Below are positions 1-7,732 of a stretch of DNA of 21,154 nucleotides, piece by piece. Location of the stretch: NCBI GenBank assembly GCA_002500505.1, contig DLRM01000043.1:196812-217965 (forward strand). Reading direction: 5' to 3'. The DNA comes from Planctomycetes bacterium UBA7888 (lineage in GTDB: Bacteria > Planctomycetota > UBA1135). The stretch's first letter is position 1, and each line of letters opens with the position of its first letter. A program made the position numbers and the translations under genes. The notes beneath the pieces are model-generated. The model was not told the DNA's origin. It saw only the letters and a program-made list of their open reading frames with translations, and searched no databases.

Positions 1-58
<58 letters not shown>

Positions 59-72
59 CCGCCTCCAACGTA

Positions 73-1173
73 TTATTCGGTATCCGCAGAAAGCCGGCTT
101 TGAACCCGTTCTAGGCGCCAACGAACATCCTCTGCGCCTTGACCCGATTCCAAAACGCGCCCGTACAACTCTGCGGCCCGCTCCCATTGCTCGGCTAACT
201 CAAAGGCCCGGGCCATGCGATAATCAATAAGAGCTTGCTTTTCCACCATGGCCTGTCGAAGAACATAAACGCGATCCGCTTCCTCTGCCAAATCGGTTTC
301 AGCAACATGGAGCAAAATTGAACTCGCCAACGCCATACGTTCTCCGCGGATTTGAATATCGACATCGTTTAATGAGGCTCGGGTTTTGAGCCGCACTTCG
401 ACTTTGGAAAGAAGGGATTCAGTCTCGGAATTGCCAGGTTGAAGCCGATTGGCATCGCGAAGCGCTAACCAAGCAGGACCCAACGAGTCCGCCTCCATGA
501 GGAGAGTGGCCATTTGAACTTGCTCCTTTGCCATCTCGGCGGAAGATTCCCGAAGGATGGCTTCCGCTTGAGAACCTTCACCCCAAATCGCTGCCGCATG
601 CATGAAGGAGGTGTGGGCACGAACCGTGTGTCCTTCCGCGCGTTGTCGAAGACCGTCAAAGAAAAAAGACTCCCCCTGGCGTTGGAGAGTGGCAATCTTT
701 TCCGCCAGCTCACCGCACCCAGCTTCGGCTCGTGAATTTTCAGGGTGCCACTCCAATGCTTGAAGGAAGGCAGCATGAGCCGCTTTGACTTCACCCATCC
801 CACGAAGAGCTTCGGCTTCATCCACAAGGTCCGAGGCCATTCCGCGATAAGCGCGGGCCCGAAGCTCCACGGTCATGGTGTGCCCAGGGCTCGCTTGGTC
901 CGCGGCTTCAAGAACTTCAAGAGCCTCCAAATGCTTTTCTTGGTGAATAAGGCGCCGAGCATGTGCAGGCAAAATTCTCGCCTGGGCTTCGGCTAGGCGG
1001 GTTGACAAGGAAGGGTCCAGCTCGCCTTCTCCAGCAATCTGCGCTTGTCGATAGGCGGAAACAGCGGCCCCATAATCCCCTATCGAGAAAGCAGCATCCC
1101 CTTCAGCCATCCATGATGTCGATTGGCAGGAGGCGATGAGAAGAATGAGGAGAGTCCGAAATTCGAAACGCAT
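73..1173 (-). CDS. TPR-repeat lipoprotein
   Basis: This 366-residue protein has a lipoprotein signal: a short basic N-terminus, a hydrophobic stretch TLLILLIAS and a lipobox ending at Cys16 (I-A-S-C). The rest is almost all helix with TPR-like pairs of A/G/Y/P residues at about residues 25-50, 75-100, 130-150 and 325-350. No enzymatic motif is visible. TPR lipoproteins usually act as periplasmic or outer-membrane scaffolds. An in-frame GTG at 1197 would add eight residues. ATG at 1173 was chosen because the signal peptide then starts normally. The gene starts 54 bases after the lptG stop and is probably the last gene of an lptF-lptG-TPR unit, so a link to envelope assembly is inferred from position only. 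It could loosely resemble BamD, but I cannot support that name. Confidence 0.8.
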   Translation of the reverse strand: MRFEFRTLLILLIASCQSTSWMAEGDAAFSIGDYGAAVSAYRQAQIAGEGELDPSLSTRLAEAQARILPAHARRLIHQEKHLEALEVLEAADQASPGHTMTVELRARAYRGMASDLVDEAEALRGMGEVKAAHAAFLQALEWHPENSRAEAGCGELAEKIATLQRQGESFFFDGLRQRAEGHTVRAHTSFMHAAAIWGEGSQAEAILRESSAEMAKEQVQMATLLMEADSLGPAWLALRDANRLQPGNSETESLLSKVEVRLKTRASLNDVDIQIRGERMALASSILLHVAETDLAEEADRVYVLRQAMVEKQALIDYRMARAFELAEQWERAAELYGRVLESGQGAEDVRWRLERVQSRLSADTE

Positions 1174-1227
1174 GCCCTCATTGTGACGCAACCTCACTTG
1201 GATTTCATTCCTTGATTTCTAGCTTAT

Positions 1228-2280
1228 TTAGGAACGCCTAGGGAGCATTAGCCCCACGCAGGCATAGAGGAGAAGGGCCCCTGTCCCCGCAAGAGCCGGG
1301 CTAAGGGCGCCCCGAGAGCCAAAATCTCTGAATACGATCTCCGCAACAAAGAAGAGCATGCAGGAGAAAATGCCAAAACCGAAGCCTTCCATGGAGGATC
1401 GGCGGCTGAAGCGGAAAACGAAGGGAAGCCCCACAAAAAGAAGGATTAGGTGGACAAATGGAGCGGCTCGCCAGGCCCAGAGGAGGGTTTCGGCTTGGCG
1501 ATGGCCAGAATCTCTAGCTAGCACCTCTTTGAGCTGACCAGAAGAAAGCTCAAGTGGGCTGACGGCGGAAAAGTAGGAACGTAAGAAATCTTCCGGCTTC
1601 AATTCGGGGTGGGAAAGGTATTCCACTGGGGTCTCCGATTGGCCGGCTCGAACTTGGCGTCCTTTACCCAAAACCCAATGTCCCTCTTTCCATTCTGCAA
1701 AGTCCGCTTGGAGTAATTGATCGTTGCCTTCGGAATCAAACGAAAACAACTCCAGCCCAAATATCTGTTCTTTTTCTGGGTCGTAGCGCCGGAGAAGAAG
1801 GCGATGGTCATCTTGGGTCCTCACCGTTAAATCAACAAGAGCCCAGTCGCGTTGATGAAAAACTCGCCTTTGGATGCCCTCACGAGGAGCGGCAAGATTG
1901 GGGAGAAGAAGTTCACGGAGGAAAACGGAAAAAAGAGCGGCGAGGATGGCTCCGGCAAACACTGGAGCGAGGACACGAAAGGAGGAAGCGCCGGCCGACA
2001 ACATGGGCGTCCATTCTCTTTTCCTGGCGAAATGAAGGACCGTCATCATGCCCGCAATTAAAGTGAGATACGGCGCAAACTGAACCCAAAGAAAAGGGAG
2101 GTTGAGGAGATAAAAATAAAATACCTGGCCAGACACGCCTTCCATCGTTTCACTTGCCGAAGAAATTTCATCACCATGGCCGAGAAAATCTAAGACCGTG
2201 AATATTGCCAAAATTGCAGCCGCCACGACCAGGAGATAGCGCAAAAATGTGAAGAGGACATAGCGGTTGATTCGGTTCAC
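1228..2280 (-). CDS. lptG: LptG-like LPS export permease (YjgP/YjgQ family)
   Basis: This 350-residue inner-membrane protein belongs to the YjgP/YjgQ family, half of the LptB2FG ABC transporter that extracts LPS and feeds the Lpt bridge. N-terminal membrane segments lie at about residues 8-32, 53-80 and 100-125. A soluble periplasmic region of roughly 130 residues follows, then C-terminal membrane segments from about residue 270 to the end. The cytoplasmic signature after the second segment reads REWTPMLSAG, a weak match to the usual E-x-x-A-L-x-x-A-G pattern. The start is taken as GTG at 2280, which overlaps the lptF stop as GTGA. An upstream in-frame ATG at 2346 would lie deep inside lptF and is unlikely. 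LptF versus LptG assignment between the two neighbours rests on gene order and is less certain than the family. Confidence 0.82.
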   Translation of the reverse strand: MNRINRYVLFTFLRYLLVVAAAILAIFTVLDFLGHGDEISSASETMEGVSGQVFYFYLLNLPFLWVQFAPYLTLIAGMMTVLHFARKREWTPMLSAGASSFRVLAPVFAGAILAALFSVFLRELLLPNLAAPREGIQRRVFHQRDWALVDLTVRTQDDHRLLLRRYDPEKEQIFGLELFSFDSEGNDQLLQADFAEWKEGHWVLGKGRQVRAGQSETPVEYLSHPELKPEDFLRSYFSAVSPLELSSGQLKEVLARDSGHRQAETLLWAWRAAPFVHLILLFVGLPFVFRFSRRSSMEGFGFGIFSCMLFFVAEIVFRDFGSRGALSPALAGTGALLLYACVGLMLPRRS

Positions 2281-3440
2281 ACTCGGCTCCTTGCTCGATG
2301 AAATTGAATCGAAAGTAAAGAAAGCATGCCGACAAAGGGAAGGCACGCCGCTAAAAATGGGCCCAACAATCCAGTTTTCTGGAATGAATTCCCAATATGG
2401 AAGAGTGGGAAGTAAATCAGAATCAGAAGCCCTAGAGCAACGGAAAAGGCAAACATGACTCCCCCCTTACGCAGGCGCCATCCAAGCAAAGCACCAAGGA
2501 CGGCAAGTGGAATTGTGGACAATGCCGTGAAAAACCGACTCCAAAGGGTGTACTTTAGGTGGCTGCGACGATTGGGCTTCAATTCACCTTTCAGTTGCTG
2601 TCGGATTTCACTTGAGGAGAAGGCATTGCCTTTTAGGTTCTCTCCAAATCCACTTTGTACCGAATCCAAATCAATTCGCACGATTGCAGGCCCTTCATTC
2701 ACTGCAGACCAGGCACCTTGGCCTTCCACACCCATCGCAAAACTTCTCATGCCTTTGAATTGGAAAACTAAGTGGCGGCCATCTAAGTCCATGGTTGCAA
2801 GAGAGGCACGGAGCCGCAAGCGCTCAGAACCTTGTATGTTGGCTTTCTGCCCAGGACCTCCAGGATCAAAAGCAAAGGCTTGCGCTCCGTCTCGCCCTTC
2901 ATGGGTAAGAAGCAAGTTTTTGAAATCTCCATTCGCCGCACGCCCTCGCCAGCTGAGGTGGAGCCCACGGAAGTGAATTTCCGATGCGCCGGGGTTCGTG
3001 TTTTCCAATGCTGCAAAGCGCACTTGAATCGAAATATCCTTTATCTTTTTATACACACTTGGCAAAACTTGGGATGCGAGTGGGTAACTAAGAAGGGCCA
3101 AAGTAATTCCAAATAGAAACGCTGGTCGCAGAATTTGCCGGGGAGTCATACCTGCCGTTTGGAGAGCGGTGATTTCACCATCGGCGCTCATACGACCAAA
3201 AGTCAAGACCGCTGCGGTCAAGAGTGTTGCCGGAATGAGATAGGGAAGGGCGTTCCCTACAAGTAGAGGTATTAAGGTCAGAGGCACCCAAAGGGGGGCT
3301 CCCTGGCTCGTGCTCGTTGCTCGAACAGCCGCACCGAGAGCAACCAGCAAGGTCATCCCACCGAGCACCAAAAAAAGGTGCATCCCAATTTCCCGGAAAC
3401 AGGAAGTGGAGAGAAGACTGCGGTGAAAGGAGGCTCGCAC
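2277..3440 (-). CDS. lptF: LptF-like LPS export permease (YjgP/YjgQ family)
   Basis: This 387-residue partner of the downstream permease has membrane segments at about residues 21-40, 51-80 and 103-122, a periplasmic beta-rich domain of about 190 residues, and three closely packed C-terminal membrane segments. The family signature is clear: FGRMSADGEITALQTAGMTP (about residues 81-100), the conserved cytoplasmic loop that contacts the LptB ATPase in this family. The open frame continues to 3521, but that part overlaps the divergent kinase gene. GTG at 3440 keeps the amphipathic segment FHRSLLSTSCFREIG that normally precedes the first membrane helix. AGGAG lies only one base ahead of this GTG, too close for a standard site, so the exact start is uncertain and ATG at 3383 is the alternative. 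lptB, lptC and lptA are not in the window. Confidence 0.82.
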   Translation of the reverse strand: MRASFHRSLLSTSCFREIGMHLFLVLGGMTLLVALGAAVRATSTSQGAPLWVPLTLIPLLVGNALPYLIPATLLTAAVLTFGRMSADGEITALQTAGMTPRQILRPAFLFGITLALLSYPLASQVLPSVYKKIKDISIQVRFAALENTNPGASEIHFRGLHLSWRGRAANGDFKNLLLTHEGRDGAQAFAFDPGGPGQKANIQGSERLRLRASLATMDLDGRHLVFQFKGMRSFAMGVEGQGAWSAVNEGPAIVRIDLDSVQSGFGENLKGNAFSSSEIRQQLKGELKPNRRSHLKYTLWSRFFTALSTIPLAVLGALLGWRLRKGGVMFAFSVALGLLILIYFPLFHIGNSFQKTGLLGPFLAACLPFVGMLSLLSIQFHRARSRV

Positions 3441-3464
3441 GCTCCTAGATTGTAGGCTGTTGGC

Positions 3465-4775
3465 ATGCGAGAGCTGGAACGGCACAACATGACCCGCCTG
3501 AGAGAGCAGTTTCACACGCACCCTTTGCGGGATGCGGGGCTTGCTGCGTTATGGGAAGAGATCTCTGCCAAGCCAGTCGTAGTGAGGCATTCTCCCCATC
3601 GCACGGTGCTTCGTTGCTCTTCTCAGTCCAAGGGTGACTGGCTCTTCAAAGTATTTCACCCAAATCGCCGTTGGGAAAAGCCACGCCGTCTCTTGGCTGC
3701 CCCACCGGCCCTCCGCGAATTCCGCCTGCACCAACAACTAGAGCTCGCAACAGCCACTGCAGAGCAAGTGACTCCGAACCTCGGGGTCTTCGCTCGCCCG
3801 TGGTTGGAGGATTCTGGGAACGAGATTTCTGCGGAGTCCTGGGGCGAGGGACTTGCGAAATTGCATAACCAAGGTTGGAGCGATTCTGACCTCAGCCTAT
3901 CTGATTTTCTGATGGTGAACGACTCTCTGGTTCCACTCGACCTCAACCATGCCTCCTTTCGGAAAGAGGGAGCCACGAAAAGGAATCGGCGGAGAGATTT
4001 AGTGCGTTTGATTTCGGAATACTCTCCCCAAAAACGCTTCTCTTTTGCTGAAAGACTTGCAACCGCTTATTTGAAATATTCTGGAATTCCATTCGTTTCT
4101 TCCACGCTCAGCCAATACGCCTTCGAGGTTTCCCGTTCTCGCTTCTGGAAGCGCAGTCGGAGGGCTTGGAGGGACTGCTCTGATTTCAAAACGAAGTTCA
4201 GTTCCCCAACTTACGGCCTACTCACATGGAGACGAGATGAACCATTCCCTTCAGAGGAAAAAAAACAAATTCAGTGTGGGAAAGGTGGGAGTGTCTTTCG
4301 GGGTGAAGCGAACTTTCGAAAGGCTTATTTTCGAAATCAACGGTGCTTTTGGAGTCCCGCGAAAAGAACACATCGGAACTTTCACCTCCTAGAGCTAATC
4401 GGCTTACCTGCTGCGACCTCACTTGGTTTTTCGAATTGTTGCCTATGGACCTTAGCCGTTGAAGGTTCCCCATGCGAGATTTCGGATGCTGTAGACATTG
4501 CTCGCTGGCTTCGAAAACTTCATGACTTCGGCTTTGGTTGCCGCGACCCAAAGTTGTCGAACTTTATTCGCACTTCAAATGGCCCTGTTCTCATTGACGC
4601 CGATGGAATTCGCTCAAAAGCCCAAAAGCCCATGCGAGACCTCGGTCGTCTCCTTGCCGAAATGTCGAAAGAGTCCGAAGAAGGCGAGGTTCAGGCCGCC
4701 TATGGCAAACACAATGTCAAGGAATCCGCACTGTGGGCGAGCCGATTTCGAGAAATCCTTGAAAGGAAATCCTGA
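3465..4775 (+). CDS. Tandem-domain Kdo/WaaP-like lipopolysaccharide kinase
   Basis: The 436-residue protein contains two kinase-like units of the Kdo/WaaP (small-molecule kinase) type. In the C-terminal unit (about 270-430) a Lys-Ala-Tyr strand (K286) and a helix glutamate (E310) precede catalytic loop RDPKLSNF (D361, N366), then LIDADG (D378) and RDLGRLLAEMS. The N-terminal unit (about 45-215) repeats this layout: K62, E85, SDLSLSDF (D142, with D147 where Asn is expected), PLDLNH (D159) and RDLVRLISEYS. The paired RDL motifs make internal duplication evident. The metal-binding Asn is changed in the first copy, so it may be inactive or regulatory. The family phosphorylates Kdo, heptose or related sugars on the cytoplasmic face. 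Divergence from lptF fits an LPS role. ATG at 3489 is an alternative start. Neither start has a clear ribosome-binding site. Confidence 0.72.
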   Translation: MRELERHNMTRLREQFHTHPLRDAGLAALWEEISAKPVVVRHSPHRTVLRCSSQSKGDWLFKVFHPNRRWEKPRRLLAAPPALREFRLHQQLELATATAEQVTPNLGVFARPWLEDSGNEISAESWGEGLAKLHNQGWSDSDLSLSDFLMVNDSLVPLDLNHASFRKEGATKRNRRRDLVRLISEYSPQKRFSFAERLATAYLKYSGIPFVSSTLSQYAFEVSRSRFWKRSRRAWRDCSDFKTKFSSPTYGLLTWRRDEPFPSEEKKQIQCGKGGSVFRGEANFRKAYFRNQRCFWSPAKRTHRNFHLLELIGLPAATSLGFSNCCLWTLAVEGSPCEISDAVDIARWLRKLHDFGFGCRDPKLSNFIRTSNGPVLIDADGIRSKAQKPMRDLGRLLAEMSKESEEGEVQAAYGKHNVKESALWASRFREILERKS

Positions 4776-4776
4776 T

Positions 4777-6222
4777 TTACCAAGGCCGGCTCAGGCGAGC
4801 CCGGGCGAGCAATTCCATACCAAGAGCCAAAGTCAAACCAGCAGCGAGAGAAGCGGCAACCGCAAAAAAGAAAACCCATGGGCGTTTGGGCACTTCTCTA
4901 GCGGAAGAGGGGCTAGCTTTTTGATGTTCTTCAAAAAAGGTGAATTCAAGCCCTTGATCCAAAACCAAACGCAATTCTTCGACTCTTTGTGAAATCTGAG
5001 ATGCGTAGGCGTGAAGGCGCTCGATTTCCAAATCAATGCGAGAAAGTTCTTGCCGAGTTCCAGGGAGTAAATCCAATTCTGCTTGATTCGCAGCAAGCTG
5101 TAATCGCATAAGAGTGAGGGAGGGCTCAACACCCGCTTGAGCCGTGTGCAAATCCACCAATCGATTCAGCAGGGCTTGAAGCTGTTCATCAGGTCGCAAT
5201 TCGGTGGATGCGTGCACCAGTGGGCCGGTTGCCTGACCGCCAGTAGGCACCACGGAAGCGATTTGTGCCTCGTCCTCTACCCGTCGTTGAGCGCTCTCTA
5301 AGTTTTGGATGGCTCGTTCGAGCTCAGGGTGCGTGTTAGGAAGAAGATTGCCCTGAGCGTCTCGTCTTTCGCGATACTTCAGTTTAAGGATTTCAAGTTC
5401 GACCCGGATACGAGAGACATCCTTAAGGGCTTGCGTGTAAGAGGGGTTTTCCACCAAGGTTTGACTGAAAATTTGCATCTCTCCAGGTCTTGCCTCAATC
5501 TCCCTTTGGACAATGGGAAGTTGAGCAGAAATTTTTGCTGATTCAACTTCAAGGTCGCGAATGGAAGATTTCAATCTTTGGTTCTCTGCCACCAAAAGAG
5601 ATGTGTCGATATCAGGGTCGGGGCTCTGTGCAAGCTCCAAAATATTGAGGCGCTCTCGTCTTGCAGCGGCATATTCCGACCAAGAAAGAGGTTCCTCTTT
5701 TTCCAAAGATGCCAAGGTTGCAAGAGGTCCTCGCTCAGCCATTTCTCGCATTACCTGTCGCAGTGCTGTTGCAAAGGCGTTTGCCACTCTGGATGCGCGA
5801 TTACGGTCTCGGTCCATCACAGAGACAACCAAGAGTTGATCTAAATTCAAATCTGCCACCACTTGCCTGCGAAGACTGGTGACCGCTTGAGCACGCTCCT
5901 CTCCCAAGAGGTCTGCATATCCCATATTTTCAAGGGCTCGAATGGCAACCAAATTGCTATGAATCAACCCCATAATGCCTACCCGAGTTTCTTCACTTAG
6001 GTCAGGGACAACCGGACCTTCTGGGAGCGACTCCGATTCCGAGGTCAAAGACATTCGAGTCGTTTCACCAGGAACCAAAAGAGAAGCCGTAGCCTGCCAA
6101 AAAGTACCAACGCTCTGGAGATAATATTCAGCTCCCATAATTGAGCCTAAAACCATAAAAAGTATAGGTGTTCGTCGCCGATAAACGGCGGCGAGGACTT
6201 CGGACAGGGAATCAGTATTCAT
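4777..6222 (-). CDS. Wzz-like polysaccharide chain-length determinant / co-polymerase
   Basis: This 481-residue protein has the architecture of polysaccharide co-polymerases: a cytoplasmic N-terminus, a first membrane helix at about residues 18-37, a large periplasmic region rich in heptad-like charged helices (about 165-430), and a second membrane helix at about 449-469 preceded by PKRPW, the proline-rich motif typical of Wzz family proteins. The short cytoplasmic tail has no Walker motifs or Tyr cluster, so no BY-kinase is fused. It controls chain length together with a Wzy polymerase, which is the gene directly upstream. Its ATG lies inside the last codons of that gene (11-base overlap), implying translational coupling. 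It ends one base from the convergent kinase gene. The exact subfamily (Wzz, KpsE or EpsG type) cannot be decided by eye. Confidence 0.82.
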   Translation of the reverse strand: MNTDSLSEVLAAVYRRRTPILFMVLGSIMGAEYYLQSVGTFWQATASLLVPGETTRMSLTSESESLPEGPVVPDLSEETRVGIMGLIHSNLVAIRALENMGYADLLGEERAQAVTSLRRQVVADLNLDQLLVVSVMDRDRNRASRVANAFATALRQVMREMAERGPLATLASLEKEEPLSWSEYAAARRERLNILELAQSPDPDIDTSLLVAENQRLKSSIRDLEVESAKISAQLPIVQREIEARPGEMQIFSQTLVENPSYTQALKDVSRIRVELEILKLKYRERRDAQGNLLPNTHPELERAIQNLESAQRRVEDEAQIASVVPTGGQATGPLVHASTELRPDEQLQALLNRLVDLHTAQAGVEPSLTLMRLQLAANQAELDLLPGTRQELSRIDLEIERLHAYASQISQRVEELRLVLDQGLEFTFFEEHQKASPSSAREVPKRPWVFFFAVAASLAAGLTLALGMELLARARLSRPW

Positions 6223-7732
6223 CGGTCAAGAAGGCAGACTGGTAGCCAAGAGTATGGTGCTGCTGCCGCAAGGATACGAAGATTGAAGCTTCAATAAAGG
6301 CTATCCAGGCCCAAAAGAACTTCACCCAAAGGAACATGACGACAAAGTTCTGCACGAGGAGAACACTAGAGGCAAGCCCAATCCCTATTAGCCAATCTCT
6401 TCTCTCGTCCCCGTCAGGACCCTCCCCAGCTAGACGGAGAGCAAGTCGGAATCTCGAAAAGATAAGGAAAAATAGCATTCCAAAAACGAGTACGCCAAAA
6501 ATTCCCATTTCCGCAAGAATTTGCAGGTAGGTGTTATGGATTTCGAGATGGTAGGGATTAAAGAAATTCAGAATCTCCCCCACTCCAATTCCAAACCAGG
6601 GGGATTTCTGAAAGGCCTCTAAGGCAAGGGCATCAATATGCCATCGGAAATCTGCGCTTGAGGCATTCATTCCCTCAATGATTTCATAAAGCGATTGGAA
6701 GACTCCGGTGCTCAACCCGATTGAAAAGAGAGCGAAAACGCTAACGAGATATAGGACTCTAAACTTTGGCCAACGGAAAAATGGGAGGAGACCTGTGCCT
6801 GCGGCAAGTGCCAACCATCCGCTTCGAGAAAAAGTAATAAAGACACCTAAAGAGAGGAGAAAAAAGGTCGACAAAAGAACGGTTCTTCTTTTTCGGCTCA
6901 ATCCGGTTTTCAAGCCATGCCATAAAGTAAGCAAGGCAACTGTGCCAAGCGCGTTTGCTTGATGGTTCGGATGAAGCATGAGGCCTGTACAGCGAGGCAC
7001 CCCAGAGCTTCCCATTAAGGGAACCGGGAATTCGATTCGATTCATTTCAGACCCGGCAAAGGTAATCAAAGTGCCTGTTGCCAAAGACATGAGTAGCTGC
7101 GCTAGCCCGACAAGAGCTGAGATGCATGCCCCAACTAACAAAAAATTAAAAAACAGTTCAAGGTGGCGATGTTTACTAAAAAGGACTGGAAACAACAGAA
7201 CCATGATGAGCACAGTCGCCCGAAGAACAAAATCCATGAGTGTTACAATCGGGAAATCTGTTCTAAGAAAAACCGTTAAGTAGAGAATAAGAGCTAGGCC
7301 TATTGGGACAAGAGTTGGCGAAAGTGGGACTGAAAAATCAACTCCTCTTAAATATCTTTCGAGCAAAAGAAGGCCAAGGAAAAGAATGGCAATTTGGTAA
7401 ATGGCGGGAATGACATCGGAAAAGAGAGAAAAAGCAACGAGCCCCAATAGGGGTCGATCCATACCTCCAGACTGAATGCACCAACCTAGAAAGAAGGCTA
7501 TTCCCAAAAAGATTGCGATTCCAAATGCACTACCAATCTGAGGCATATCGTTCACCAGTGGCGGAGAAGGCCCCAAAAGGTCCACCTCCAGGCGATGGCC
7601 ATAGATTGCATCTACGCCAACGAAATAGCCTAGCCCGCATCCGAGAACAAGAAATCCAAGGTAAAGGGAAATTTTCCCGACATTCCCAGAAGATGTAGCG
7701 AGCTGGATATCAGCCACGGTCCTCCGGAACAT
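6212..7732 (-). CDS. O-antigen ligase / Wzy-type polymerase family membrane protein
   Basis: This 506-residue protein has about a dozen membrane helices and one larger extracytoplasmic loop in its second half. Family motifs are present: MLHPNHQANALG before the middle helices, TFSRSGWLAL, then FRWHIDALALEAFQKSPWFG with GIGVGE, followed by EIHNTYLQILAEMGIFG, matching the R-x-x-x-W ... G-x-G ... H-N-x-[YF]-L ... G-x-x-G pattern of the Wzy_C/RfaL superfamily. Members either polymerise undecaprenyl-linked repeat units or ligate glycan to lipid A. The adjacent Wzz-like gene favours a polymerase. The ATG at 7732 overlaps the upstream glycosidase gene by 23 bases. An internal GTG at 7717 also follows a GGAGG, so the start could be five codons later. 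Confidence 0.85.
   Translation of the reverse strand: MFRRTVADIQLATSSGNVGKISLYLGFLVLGCGLGYFVGVDAIYGHRLEVDLLGPSPPLVNDMPQIGSAFGIAIFLGIAFFLGWCIQSGGMDRPLLGLVAFSLFSDVIPAIYQIAILFLGLLLLERYLRGVDFSVPLSPTLVPIGLALILYLTVFLRTDFPIVTLMDFVLRATVLIMVLLFPVLFSKHRHLELFFNFLLVGACISALVGLAQLLMSLATGTLITFAGSEMNRIEFPVPLMGSSGVPRCTGLMLHPNHQANALGTVALLTLWHGLKTGLSRKRRTVLLSTFFLLSLGVFITFSRSGWLALAAGTGLLPFFRWPKFRVLYLVSVFALFSIGLSTGVFQSLYEIIEGMNASSADFRWHIDALALEAFQKSPWFGIGVGEILNFFNPYHLEIHNTYLQILAEMGIFGVLVFGMLFFLIFSRFRLALRLAGEGPDGDERRDWLIGIGLASSVLLVQNFVVMFLWVKFFWAWIAFIEASIFVSLRQQHHTLGYQSAFLTDEY

Noticed and set aside
2455..2976. 173-codon plus-strand frame opposite lptF
   Set aside because: It is fully antisense to a well-supported LptF gene, is rich in Arg/Ser/Pro as such shadows are, and has no ribosome-binding site or known motif.
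4498..4992. 164-codon plus-strand frame across the kinase end and wzz end
   Set aside because: It overlaps the C-terminal catalytic motifs of the kinase in another frame and the end of wzz in antisense. Both real genes have clear family motifs.
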